From positions 636,977-700,976 of the forward strand of contig CAZVPI010000001.1 of the NCBI GenBank assembly GCA_964628035.1: a stretch of 64,000 nucleotides of DNA. Direction: 5' to 3'. Numbering within the stretch: position 1 is the first letter of the stretch; every line of letters begins with the position of its first letter. Positions 7,687 to 15,515 of this stretch are shown here, one piece after another. Under the pieces are notes generated by a model, which saw only the letters and a program-made list of their open reading frames with translations, did no database searches and had not been told where the DNA came from. Made by a program: the position numbers and the translations under genes. The DNA is from UBA2199 sp964628035. Its GTDB lineage: Bacteria > Acidobacteriota > Aminicenantia > UBA2199.

Positions 7687-8862
7687 ATGAAGCCAAAACC
7701 GTATTGGATTTTCCTTTTCGCGCTGGCTCTCTTTGCGCGGGCCCTGGCCGGGAGCGGCAGGCCGGAAATCCGCTTCAATCCCCCGGACTTCGTATACCTG
7801 TACGAGGCCAACGGCGGCAAGGGTTATTATGATGCCATGCTCCATTTCATCGGCTTCGTCAACCGCGGGAAGGGCGAGGTCACCCTGGAGAGCGCGACCA
7901 TCGACGTCGTCAAGGAGGGGCGCGTGCTGCAGCGCATCTTCCTGGACAGGAAGGATCTGGATGAAGCCGCCGCCAAGGGGAGCCGGATCCAGGCGAACGG
8001 CCTTCTCAAGTTGTACGACGTCTACTTCCGCAGCTGCCTGTTCCTGGGCGAGGCGGCCCGCCTTTCCCCGACCCGGGCGCTGGCCCCGGGAGCGTCCTTG
8101 ATCTCCATGCGCAACTACGTGACGGTCAGGGGAACGCCCGATCATTTCCATGTGATCCTGCGGTACAAGTCCGGCGCTCAGACGGTGCGCGAGGTCTCGG
8201 CCGGGCTGCGGGCCGTAATGTACGAGCAGGCCAACCGGCTCGTCTTCCCGGTCAAGGGGGCGTGGTGGGTGGGAGGAGGCTCCGATCCCCACTCCGACCA
8301 CCGCTGGATGACCTGCGAGGAGTTCGCCCTCGACCTGGGACAGGTGGACCGGGAGGGAGCCACCCACGGGGGCGACGGAACCCGGCTGGAAGATTATTAC
8401 TGTTTCGGCCGGGAGGCAATGGCCGCGGCCGACGGGGAGGTCGTGGCGGCGCGGGATGACCTGCCCGACGAGACGTCCTTCCTGCGGCGGCCCAGCGAGA
8501 GCCAGGATGAGTACCTGGAACGGTCCGCGGCCTTCCAGGCGGAGTTGGTGAAGAAGGACGTCTACCTGGCCCTCGGCAACTATGTGGTCATCCGCCACCC
8601 TGGCGACGAGTACTCCTGCTACGCCCACCTCAAAAGCAAAAGTGTCCGCGTCCGGAAGGGGGATGCCGTCAGGCAGGGACAGGTGATCGGCAAGGTGGGC
8701 CAGTCGGGCAACAGCACGGAGCCGCACCTGCATTTTCAGGTCAACGACGGCCCCGACCCGCTGTACTCCCGGAGTAAGCCGGTTAAGTTTTCCAACCTGA
8801 GGCTCTTCGAGAACCCTTGCGACTCCTTCCTCCACGACGGCTTTCTTGTCCGAGCGGAGTGA
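7687..8862 (+). CDS. Exported M23-family metallopeptidase
   Basis: 391 residues. A signal peptide (about 1-22) is followed by an N-terminal beta-rich domain of unknown type (about 25-180) and an M23 (LytM/lysostaphin-like) peptidase domain (about 195-365). Candidate zinc-site residues are H205 and D216 in the HRW...ALD segment and H347/H349 in the HLHF motif, with H314 (YAHL) also conserved. Between the first ligand and the main sheet there is an insertion of about 60 residues (about 225-290). M23 enzymes cut peptidoglycan cross-bridges or other small peptides in the periplasm. Monocistronic; the next gene is convergent. Confidence 0.88.
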   Translation: MKPKPYWIFLFALALFARALAGSGRPEIRFNPPDFVYLYEANGGKGYYDAMLHFIGFVNRGKGEVTLESATIDVVKEGRVLQRIFLDRKDLDEAAAKGSRIQANGLLKLYDVYFRSCLFLGEAARLSPTRALAPGASLISMRNYVTVRGTPDHFHVILRYKSGAQTVREVSAGLRAVMYEQANRLVFPVKGAWWVGGGSDPHSDHRWMTCEEFALDLGQVDREGATHGGDGTRLEDYYCFGREAMAAADGEVVAARDDLPDETSFLRRPSESQDEYLERSAAFQAELVKKDVYLALGNYVVIRHPGDEYSCYAHLKSKSVRVRKGDAVRQGQVIGKVGQSGNSTEPHLHFQVNDGPDPLYSRSKPVKFSNLRLFENPCDSFLHDGFLVRAE

Positions 8863-8994
8863 GCGGCGTTAGGGCCAGGCCTCGTCATCGGAGGTCGAGA
8901 AGGCGGTGGAATCTGTCCTCCGTATGCCGAGTTCTTTCTAAGCAATCGCCTTCCCCTACGCCTTACGCCAAGGTCCAAGCCAGGTCCGGGCAGG
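8863..8994. other. Convergent intergenic gap with weak heptamer traces
   Basis: The 132-bp gap lies between the M23 peptidase gene and the methyltransferase gene. Only short 7-bp-like runs (TACGCCT, TACGCCA near 8956) are visible. No clear terminator hairpin with a T-tract is seen. Confidence 0.35.
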
Positions 8995-9684
8995 TCAGTT
9001 ATTCTTTCTTAGTATGCAGAACAGGCTCGACTCGTCCACTTCGGTCAGGGTCAGCTCGGCGGGCAGGCCTTCGGCCAGGGCGCGGAATTCGTCAGGGGAG
9101 AGAGTCGTGGCCGTGAAGCCGTCCTTGCAGGCGATAAAGCCCTCTCTCGTCCGCTGCCAGTCGATCTCGCCCAGCAGCCCGGCGCCGGCCTGTAGTCGGA
9201 ACCACTCCAGGCGCTCTTTCCAGAAGCGCGCGGCGTAGGTCGAAAAGAGCGCTATTCCGCCGTAATGGCACACCCTCAGGGCTTCTTTCAGAATGGTCCG
9301 CTGGTCGCGGTGAAAGGCCGAGATGCCGTTCTGCAGGCAGAGGACAACGTCGAAGCGCCCATCCTCCAGCTTGAGCGCGGCCGCGTCCATCTCCAGGACC
9401 GAGACGTTGGCGAGCAACTTTGTGGTTTCCCTAGCCAGCGCCACGCTGGCGGGGGAGTTGTCTATCGCCGTCACTGAGCCCGCCTTTGCTGCCAGCTCGG
9501 GGAGGGTGCGGCCGTAGCCGCAGCCCAGGTCAAGGACCGCGTCGCCAGGCTGGATGAAGCCCAGGGCGAAGTCGAGCTCGGCGCGCAGGTACTGCCGGAC
9601 GCGCGGCGGCGCGATCTTGTAGCAGCGCCTCAGCTTCTCCGCCGCGAGCCTCTCGGCATAATAATCTCCCATCCTGTCGTCCAT
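8995..9684 (-). CDS. Class I SAM-dependent methyltransferase
   Basis: 229 residues from the ATG at 9684. The Rossmann motif I VLDLGCGYGR is clear, followed by VTAIDNSPASVALAR (acidic residue of motif II) and FDVVLCLQNG (motif IV region), as in small-molecule methyltransferases of the UbiE/Methyltransf_25 type. The substrate cannot be told. An excellent promoter (TTGCAA, 17 bp, TATAAT) has its -10 overlapping the 9684 ATG, so the real start may instead be the in-frame ATG at 9672 on a nearly leaderless mRNA. A TTG at 9711 would extend it but has no support. Monocistronic. Confidence 0.85.
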   Translation of the reverse strand: MDDRMGDYYAERLAAEKLRRCYKIAPPRVRQYLRAELDFALGFIQPGDAVLDLGCGYGRTLPELAAKAGSVTAIDNSPASVALARETTKLLANVSVLEMDAAALKLEDGRFDVVLCLQNGISAFHRDQRTILKEALRVCHYGGIALFSTYAARFWKERLEWFRLQAGAGLLGEIDWQRTREGFIACKDGFTATTLSPDEFRALAEGLPAELTLTEVDESSLFCILRKNN

Positions 9685-9711
9685 TATAGGATCCGGTTCC
9701 TTTAGTTGCAA
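9683..9711 (-). promoter_or_regulatory. Promoter for the methyltransferase gene
   Basis: -35 TTGCAA at 9706-9711, spacer of 17, -10 TATAAT at 9683-9688 on the minus strand. The predicted +1 falls around 9674-9678, downstream of the ATG at 9684 and just upstream of the ATG at 9672. Confidence 0.55.
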
Positions 9712-10338
9712 TGTGCTTTGAGTTCTTTTCTCAAGTCAAATGGCGAGGTTAATGGCGAATAGGATTCTGAGTTGAACACTATATTGATTTATGCATAAAA
9801 ACAAGCGCCGTCCCCAATCCCCCCCTGGGTCTTATGGCAAAAATATTTAAAAATGATTTGGCCTGCCGGGTGTCGGGCTATATATAGATTTAAAAAGTAT
9901 TTTATTCAATAAAATGAATATGATGGCTTTGTTGGCTGTGGGGATACGGGACGGTCTTCTGCATTGAGCGGTGCGCCCAGCGAGTGGCCCAAGCGCATTG
10001 CCAAAAAAGCTGTCCGGATTCATCGTAAAACAAGGCTTTTGTGGAGAATAGCGCCGCCCGCTTCAACTGAAAACAGTGATGGAGTCTGACTTTGCGAGGG
10101 CATAAGGGACTTGCAAGACAGCCGAAAATGCTTTATTTTGGCGAAAATGGCATGCGAACCGGATTCGGGGGGAAAATATTCCTGATTGGCACACAAAAAT
10201 CGCTTCCGCGTCCTTTTTTTATGACACAAATGGCGGCCCGCAGGCAAAAATATCTGGCATCCATCTTGCATATTCCAGATTGGCGTTCGTGCATCTTCTT
10301 CTAAAATTGGGTGACGTGAATTGAAAAAAGGAGCAGGC
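9712..10338. other. AT-richer intergenic region, no gene recognised
   Basis: About 630 bp between divergent genes, clearly lower in GC than its neighbours between about 9720 and 9940. It contains a perfect AT palindrome (7-bp stem, TCA loop, 9899-9915), a TATATATA run near 9880 and one CCGTCCCC motif (9808-9815) shared with other gaps. Short ORFs on both strands (10020-10382 minus, 10092-10304 plus) have no family features and odd composition. It may hold long 5' control regions or decayed DNA. Confidence 0.5.
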
Positions 10339-11841
10339 ATGAAAAACAGGTTGGGAATCGGGTTGCTGTTCATTTGCAGCATGTTTCTCTTGGCCCGGAA
10401 TGACGATCAGGACCGGGAAGACCGCTACCCCCGCGTGAACGAAAGTCTGGAAGTGGTCAATATCGAGATGATCGTCCGGGTGCAGAGGAACGGGCAGCCC
10501 GTAAGCGGATTGCAAAAATGTGATTTCATCCTGAAAGAGAATGGCCGCCCCGTCGAGATCAACGGTTTCCGCGAAGTGCGCCGCCGCATCAGCCAGCCGC
10601 CGGCGAATGAGGAAAAAGCGCCGGTCGCCGCGCCGGCAGCGCCGGGGAGGCTCTTTGTCATCTGCTTCTGGCTGTGGGGACGCGAGGTCGCCTATGCCGA
10701 GACCCTGGATCACTTCTTCCGTGACATCTTCCGCCCCGGCGATTACGTTATCCTGGCGCACACCAGGAATATCGCGGCGATCGGCTCGGTGGACCAGATC
10801 GCCCCGGTGCGGGCCAAATTCGAGGAGGAATTGAAACAAAGCATCGAGCGCGACAATATCACGCGTGCCCAGCTGTACGACCAGATCGACGACGCCATCA
10901 GCAGCTACTTGAACCGCGGCGGGACCGATGACGAAGTGATGGCGCGGATGACCCTGCAGTCAGTCATCGCCAACAGCTGGAAGGAATTCAAGGAGAGATT
11001 CCTCAAGGGCAACTCGGGCAGCCTGATCCGCTTGGCCGATTCGCTGAAACCCATCAACAGGGAAAAATGGATGCTGATCTTTCTTCAAGAGGAGCTTTTC
11101 CCGAAGTTCAACGAAAGCGGCGAGATCCCCGCCTTCCGCAACCGGCTGGAAGAGATGAGGAAGAGCCTGGGGGATCCGGTCACCATCTTCAACGAAAACG
11201 TGCGCTCGTCCTTCATCGCCGCCGATGCCACGGTCAGCCTGATCCGTCTCAGCGCCCGCAGCCTGGAGGACCAGGGCCACTCCCCCTATTACAGCCAGCA
11301 GGTCGCGTATTCCAACCGTGACGAGTGCTTTCAGCGGATCAGCCGCGTAACCGGCGGCGCCTTGATCACCGACAACAACCTCACCCGCGCCCTGAGCCAG
11401 GCGGCCGAAAAGGAGGACATCTGCTATGTCATCTCCTTTGCCCCGAAGGGCGTTTCCAAGAAAAGGAGGATGAACTTGACCTGCCGGGACGCGAGCCTTG
11501 ACGTGATCGCCGGCCGATATTTTGATCCGAAAGATCGGCAGGAAATGGCGCTTTCCGATATCCGCCTCGCCGATTCCACGCTCACCTTCAGCCTGCGCGG
11601 ATACAGCCGCCTCTACGAAGCCGGGCGCCTGCAGGGAAGGGTCCTGGTCCGCGTGGCATCCGACGGCGCCGGATCGCCCAGTGTGGAAGGCGCGCGCGAG
11701 TTCACCCTCTCCGACCCGAGCGTGCGGATCCCGGTGACGCTGCGCCTGCCGCGCGGCCAGCGGTATGCTTTTACGATCCGGGTATTGGACCACATCAGCG
11801 GCCGTGAGGCGGTCAAACATATCATCCTGCGCAACATGTGA
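10339..11841 (+). CDS. VWFA-related protein of the acidobacterial type, exported
   Basis: 500 residues. The ATG at 10339 has a good AAAGGAG ribosome site; a TTG 18 bp upstream is less likely. A signal peptide is followed by a VNIEMIVRVQRNGQPVSGLQKCDFILKENG-like N-terminal sandwich (quoted here only as a type) and a VWA-like fold, the arrangement of the 'VWFA-related Acidobacterial domain' family (TIGR03436). Canonical MIDAS residues are not obvious. The C-terminal 130 residues look like a second beta domain. Family members are secreted, abundant in Acidobacteria and Aminicenantes, and of unknown function. It precedes a small carboxypeptidase-regulatory-like protein in the same direction. Confidence 0.82.
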   Translation: MKNRLGIGLLFICSMFLLARNDDQDREDRYPRVNESLEVVNIEMIVRVQRNGQPVSGLQKCDFILKENGRPVEINGFREVRRRISQPPANEEKAPVAAPAAPGRLFVICFWLWGREVAYAETLDHFFRDIFRPGDYVILAHTRNIAAIGSVDQIAPVRAKFEEELKQSIERDNITRAQLYDQIDDAISSYLNRGGTDDEVMARMTLQSVIANSWKEFKERFLKGNSGSLIRLADSLKPINREKWMLIFLQEELFPKFNESGEIPAFRNRLEEMRKSLGDPVTIFNENVRSSFIAADATVSLIRLSARSLEDQGHSPYYSQQVAYSNRDECFQRISRVTGGALITDNNLTRALSQAAEKEDICYVISFAPKGVSKKRRMNLTCRDASLDVIAGRYFDPKDRQEMALSDIRLADSTLTFSLRGYSRLYEAGRLQGRVLVRVASDGAGSPSVEGAREFTLSDPSVRIPVTLRLPRGQRYAFTIRVLDHISGREAVKHIILRNM

Positions 11842-11888
11842 TCCCGGGCGCATGTCGGCGACGTCCGTCAGAAGGCGCGGGGGCTGTA

Positions 11889-11896
11889 GGGGACGG
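11889..11896 (+). repeat. GGGGACGG motif
   Basis: An intergenic occurrence of the octamer that also forms the termini of the 12817 and 15384 elements. It is followed by TTCTTGAC. Confidence 0.3.
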
Positions 11897-11968
11897 TTCT
11901 TGACAATTCAGCATCCCAGTTGTTCCGGATTTCTTGGAAACGGCCTTGGAATTGAGTATAGAGGTTTT

Positions 11969-12529
11969 ATGGACAAGATGAAACGGGCACTAACGGTCGC
12001 GGCCATGATTTTTACCCTTGCGGCGCATGCGAAGGGCGAGAAGACATTCGTCATCAGCGGGACGGTGACCGATTTCCATGGGCGGCTGATCGAGGGCGCT
12101 ACTGTCCGCTTGAAGAACCGGGCGTTCGAGAACCTGTACGAGACCTTGTCAGATCACAAGGGATACTACTCCATGGCGGTGAAGGAGGGAGATTACTGTT
12201 GCCTGTACACCATCAAGGAGTCCGAATACCGGGTCAACCGGCTCGAGTACGGGGCATGGAACGTGCCGGTCCATGCGGACATGAAGATCGATCCCCGCTA
12301 CGACCGGATGGAGATTTACGGGGTCAACGCCTTCGCCCCCCAGGTCACACCCCAGGAAACTCACTTGGTCTACTTCAGGCCCATGAGCCTCGCCAAGTCA
12401 TTGGCCGACGCGGCTCGGCGGAAGGTCGGCGAAAAGGAGTTCCAGGGCGCCGCGCGGGCGGAAGGGCTCTTGAACGAGAAGGGCAAGCTGATCGACGGGG
12501 GGACATTGATGTCAGGTCTGTCATTATAA
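11969..12529 (+). CDS. Exported carboxypeptidase-regulatory-like domain protein
   Basis: 186 residues. The ATG at 11969 begins a signal peptide (MDKMKRAL... to about AHAKG at 22), and residues about 27-75 fit the Ig-like carboxypeptidase regulatory fold (ISGTVTDFHGRLIEGATVRLK ... SDHKGYYSMAVKEGDY-like; described, not quoted in full). This fold is widespread in secreted proteins of this kind. The C-terminal half is unassigned. A longer upstream reading of the frame lacks a signal and is rejected. The first strong terminator downstream lies in the repeat element at 12854. Confidence 0.75.
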   Translation: MDKMKRALTVAAMIFTLAAHAKGEKTFVISGTVTDFHGRLIEGATVRLKNRAFENLYETLSDHKGYYSMAVKEGDYCCLYTIKESEYRVNRLEYGAWNVPVHADMKIDPRYDRMEIYGVNAFAPQVTPQETHLVYFRPMSLAKSLADAARRKVGEKEFQGAARAEGLLNEKGKLIDGGTLMSGLSL

Positions 12530-12816
12530 CAATTGATCGAAAAGAGTAATTTTTCATCTCTACGTTTGTGGGGAAACTTGGAATAAAAGCCACGCTATCA
12601 TTTGCCCGGAGTGCCCGAGAGCGAGGTCCTGAATGAGAGCCCCGAAAACTTTTTCGCGCCAGGAGAGAAAAATAGGCACAGCCGGGAAATTAATGCCGAG
12701 GCAGCACAGGTGTGAGGTCTTGCATTATGACATTCTAGCTCGGGGAAGTTATTTGCGGTACATAGAAACCAGATCTGTGCAAAATAACTTGGCCTCGTGG
12801 CCTCGGGGGACGGACC
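12530..12816. other. Convergent intergenic region
   Basis: Left part of the 480-bp gap between convergent genes. Nothing gene-like is supported; a 69-codon plus-strand ORF (12633-12842) ends inside the repeat element and has no RBS or family features. The bases just before the element repeat its start (GGGGACGG at 12806 and again at 12820). Confidence 0.45.
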
Positions 12817-12942
12817 TCGGGGGACGGACCTTTAATTTTTGACTTTTTCCAATGGAGGAGAAGATCCTCCTTTTTGTTTGGGCCCGTGCTTTGAACACTC
12901 CCTCAAATCTCAAAAAGTCAATTTTTAAAGGTCCGTCCCCGA
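12817..12942 (+). repeat. MITE-like inverted-repeat element with internal terminator, copy 1
   Basis: 126 bp. The left end TCGGGGGACGGACCTTTAAT... and the right end (reverse complement TCGGGGACGGACCTTTAA...) are about 30-bp imperfect terminal inverted repeats, both running into TTGACTTTTT. The centre carries a GGAGGA/TCCTCC hairpin plus T-run. A second copy lies at 15384-15510 in the same orientation. Both copies occupy gaps between convergent genes. No ORF inside. Structure is compatible with a non-autonomous mobile element or a REP-type repeat. Confidence 0.75.
12854..12879 (+). terminator. Rho-independent terminator inside repeat element copy 1
   Basis: Stem GGAGGA (12854-12859), loop GAAGA, stem TCCTCC (12865-12870), then TTTTTGTTT. 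It would end plus-strand transcripts from 11969-12529. Confidence 0.65.
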
Positions 12943-13009
12943 TATGCCGGACCGTTCCCAGGTTCGCAGAAAGCCGCGGCTTTCGCCGGGAAAGGGAGGT
13001 TGGGTCGGC

Positions 13010-14017
13010 TCAGACCCGCAGGGTGACGACCTCGATGCGGCCGGCGTCCTCCACGCCGAGGCCCTTGGCCGCAGCCGTCTTGATGTGCCTGGCCATGGGC
13101 GTGACGTCGGGCAGTCCCGCGGCTTTGCGCTTTTCGGCGATCTTCAGGCAGCAGACGCGGTCGAGGGCGACGGGATCGGTGCCGAGATAGACGGCGTTCT
13201 CCTTCCAGATGGCGCCGCTGTTGGCCGGCACCGGGCCGCCGTCGAAGCATCCCTGCGTGGCGTCCAGGACGATCAGCGGCACGGGATTGACCGCGGCGAA
13301 GGCCTGGCAGGCCTCGGCGATGAACGGGTCGCAATGGTTGTCATGCGCCTGCGGTATCGTGTGATAACAGCCGAAGGCGATGTTCTTCAGGGCGCCGGTT
13401 ATTCCCGAGAGGCTGTGATCCTTGAGCACCGGCAGGTTGACGGTCGCTTCGGTCCGCGTCAGGGGGATCAGGGAGACGGGCAGGATCCCGCACGTGGAGC
13501 TCCCGACGTACGAGCGGCTGTCCTTGTAGCAGAACGAATAGCAGCAGCCGGCCTCGATGCTTTCGCCGCGCATGCCGCGCCCCAGCTTGTAGGCCGTCTT
13601 GGCGAAGTGGCTCTCAGGGCGGTCCCAGACGACGATATCCTCCCCCTTGATTCCGGCCAGGACCAGCCCCGCGGTCACGGCGTCGGCGACCTCGCAAGCC
13701 GTGTAAACTCTGGGCCGGCCCAGCAGGTTGATCTTGATCCCGACGCGCCGGAACGGCGCAAAGAGGCTCTTCCAGGCTTCGACGGCCGTCGCTTTCCCGG
13801 TGAGCGCGATCAGGCCGCGGTCGATCATCGCCGCGACAACCTCGGGATCGCGTTGCTCCCCCCTCCATGCCTTGTCCGATTCGACGCGGACGATCCGCAC
13901 CTTGTCAACGGGCGAGGAAAACAGGCGCGGCATGATCGCCGCCGCCGCCATCCCCTGGGCGATGCGCTTCAGGGCATCCCGCCTGGTAAGCCCGGCTGAT
14001 CCTTGGCGATCCTTCAT
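13010..14017 (-). CDS. DUF362-family protein with Tat signal
   Basis: 335 residues from the ATG at 14017, which has a strong GGGAGG site; the frame is open further upstream but not coding-like. The N-terminus carries a twin-arginine motif (LTRRDALKRIA, Arg 12-13) followed by an Ala-rich hydrophobic stretch, so it is probably Tat-exported. The body matches the DUF362 layout (VRIVRVES..., VGIKINLLGRP, LPVLKDHSLSGITGALKN, and a C-terminal PVALDRVCCLKI segment). DUF362 proteins are of uncertain function and are often linked to Fe-S proteins. Monocistronic, ending convergently with the upstream plus-strand gene. Confidence 0.82.
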   Translation of the reverse strand: MKDRQGSAGLTRRDALKRIAQGMAAAAIMPRLFSSPVDKVRIVRVESDKAWRGEQRDPEVVAAMIDRGLIALTGKATAVEAWKSLFAPFRRVGIKINLLGRPRVYTACEVADAVTAGLVLAGIKGEDIVVWDRPESHFAKTAYKLGRGMRGESIEAGCCYSFCYKDSRSYVGSSTCGILPVSLIPLTRTEATVNLPVLKDHSLSGITGALKNIAFGCYHTIPQAHDNHCDPFIAEACQAFAAVNPVPLIVLDATQGCFDGGPVPANSGAIWKENAVYLGTDPVALDRVCCLKIAEKRKAAGLPDVTPMARHIKTAAAKGLGVEDAGRIEVVTLRV

Positions 14018-14068
14018 GTTGATTGCCTCCCTTGGTCCGGCATTGGGAATAGGCCGTCCCCAGCGGGA

Positions 14069-14097
14069 ATAATATTCAATAGTGATTCTTTGAGCAA
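14069..14097 (-). promoter_or_regulatory. Candidate promoter for the DUF362 gene
   Basis: On the minus strand, TTGCTC, 17 bp, TATTAT (-10 at 14069-14074). The -10 matches 5/6 and the -35 only 3/6. A CCGTCCCC motif (14054-14061) lies in the leader. Confidence 0.4.
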
Positions 14098-14161
14098 ATG
14101 GATAGGGCGATCGGGGCCGGTGCTTGATATTGTTGCTGCAGGGATAGACTGGAAATCCATA

Positions 14162-14190
14162 TTGCGGTTCGCCTGGATTCGCTATACTAT
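14162..14190 (+). promoter_or_regulatory. Candidate promoter for the serine hydrolase gene at 14245
   Basis: TTGCGG at 14162, then TATACT at 14183 (15-bp spacer) or TACTAT at 14185 (17-bp spacer). About 55-60 bp upstream of the start codon. Confidence 0.4.
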
Positions 14191-14244
14191 CAGGGTAGAA
14201 AGACCCGCTTTTTGGCCGGCGAAGTACATGCAAGGAGTCATACG

Positions 14245-15330
14245 ATGAAAAACAAGCGGATATTGTTTTCGATCGGTTTGGGAGTCTTCATTCTCGCAGC
14301 GGTCCTGCCCGGGGTTTACGCCGCGGACAAGGCCGCGAAGATCGACCGATTGATCGCCGCCTGCCATGATAACGGAATTATAAACGGCGTCGTCCTGGTG
14401 GCCGAGAAGGGGAGGGTGATCTACCGCAAGGCCATCGGCACGGCCAACGTGGAGTGGGGGATTCCCAACGCCCCGGATACCAGGTTCTCGCTGTTTTCGA
14501 TCAGCAAGCAGTTCACCGCCATGCTGGCCATGATGATGGTGCAGGAGGGAAAATTGAAGCTGGACGGGAACATTCTGGATTACCTGCCCTATTTCAGGAA
14601 AGACACCGGAAGCGTCATCACCGTCCATCAGCTCCTCTGCCACACCCACGGCATCCCCTATGTGAGTTATAACAAATTGCCTTACCGGAACAAGCTCTCC
14701 AAGGAGGCCTTTTTCCGGGAGTATTATTCGGGCGACCTGGAGTTTTCGCCGGGAAGCGGCTTCGCCTATGGCGACGGCTTCGACATCCTGGCCGCCATCG
14801 TCGAGGTCGTCTCCGGCAGGCCGTTCGAGGCGCTGATGCAGGAGCGGATCTTCGATCCCCTGGGCATGAAGGACTCCGGCTTCCTGCACTCCCGTCGCAA
14901 TACCGGGAAACACGCGAGCGATTACGCCGCTTCGCTCGACGTCAAGGGGGAACCCTTGTACGAATTGCCGCTCAACGGCAGCAGCGCCCTGTACTCGACC
15001 GTGGACGACCTGTTCCGCTGGGACCGGGCCTTGGCCGAAAACAAGCTCCTGGCGAAGCGCTTCCAGGAGATGATGTTCAGCGTCCAGGCCGACTTCGGCC
15101 GGCCCTATGGCTATGGCTTCGACGTCGCGGAACTGGACTTCGGCGGGCGGAAAAGGAAGGTCGCCTGGCACGAGGGGAGCGGCACGGCGATCATCTTCCG
15201 CTCGCTCGAGGACGGCAACCTGGTGATCCTGCTGAACAATATCCTGGGCGAGAACGTCCAGGTCAGCCGGCAGATCATGAACATCCTCTACGACCTTCCG
15301 TACCAGGCCGTCAGGCGCTCGATGCAATAG
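14245..15330 (+). CDS. Exported serine hydrolase of the beta-lactamase/class C family
   Basis: 361 residues. The ATG at 14245 has AAGGAG 8 bp upstream and begins a signal peptide ending near VYAADK. The acyl-serine motif S85-I-S-K88 is clear. The second motif is YGD at 175-177 instead of the usual Y-x-N. HEG at 309-311 is the third. Such proteins include DD-peptidases, esterases and D-amino-acid amidases, and the exact substrate cannot be read from sequence. Probably periplasmic. It is followed at 15384 by the second terminator-carrying repeat element. A paralogue lies at 24386-25879. Confidence 0.88.
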   Translation: MKNKRILFSIGLGVFILAAVLPGVYAADKAAKIDRLIAACHDNGIINGVVLVAEKGRVIYRKAIGTANVEWGIPNAPDTRFSLFSISKQFTAMLAMMMVQEGKLKLDGNILDYLPYFRKDTGSVITVHQLLCHTHGIPYVSYNKLPYRNKLSKEAFFREYYSGDLEFSPGSGFAYGDGFDILAAIVEVVSGRPFEALMQERIFDPLGMKDSGFLHSRRNTGKHASDYAASLDVKGEPLYELPLNGSSALYSTVDDLFRWDRALAENKLLAKRFQEMMFSVQADFGRPYGYGFDVAELDFGGRKRKVAWHEGSGTAIIFRSLEDGNLVILLNNILGENVQVSRQIMNILYDLPYQAVRRSMQ

Positions 15331-15383
15331 CAAGGAATGTTTCGCTGGAGGCGATCCGGGCTTGACAAACCCGAGATTGTGCC

Positions 15384-15510
15384 TCGAGGACGGACCTTTA
15401 ATTTCTGACTTTTTCCAATGGTGGAGGAAATCCTCCAGTTTTTTTTAGGTCCGTGCTGCGAATGCTCCTCAAAATCTCAAAATAATCATATTTTAAAGGT
15501 CCGTCCCCGA
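15384..15510 (+). repeat. MITE-like inverted-repeat element with internal terminator, copy 2
   Basis: 127 bp, collinear with 12817-12942: TCGAGGACGGACCTTTAATT at the left, TTTTAAAGGTCCGTCCCCGA at the right, and a central hairpin plus T-run. Its right end lies 5 bp from the stop codon of the convergent minus-strand gene. The copies have diverged in the middle but keep the hairpin, with differing stem bases. Confidence 0.75.
15422..15446 (+). terminator. Rho-independent terminator inside repeat element copy 2
   Basis: Stem TGGAGGA (15422-15428), loop AA, stem TCCTCCA (15431-15437), then G and eight T. It lies 92 bp after the serine hydrolase stop codon. Confidence 0.7.
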
Positions 15511-15515
15511 TATGC

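Noticed and set aside
9899..9915. AT palindrome before the VWFA gene as a riboswitch or operator
   Set aside because: Only a 7-bp stem, no conserved riboswitch core and no known operator; recorded as part of the gap only.
10020..10382. 120-codon minus-strand ORF and 70-codon plus-strand ORF in the gap before the VWFA gene
   Set aside because: No ribosome site, no family features, and overlapping frames on both strands.
12633..12842. 69-codon ORF between convergent genes
   Set aside because: Lacks a ribosome site and ends inside the terminator-carrying repeat.
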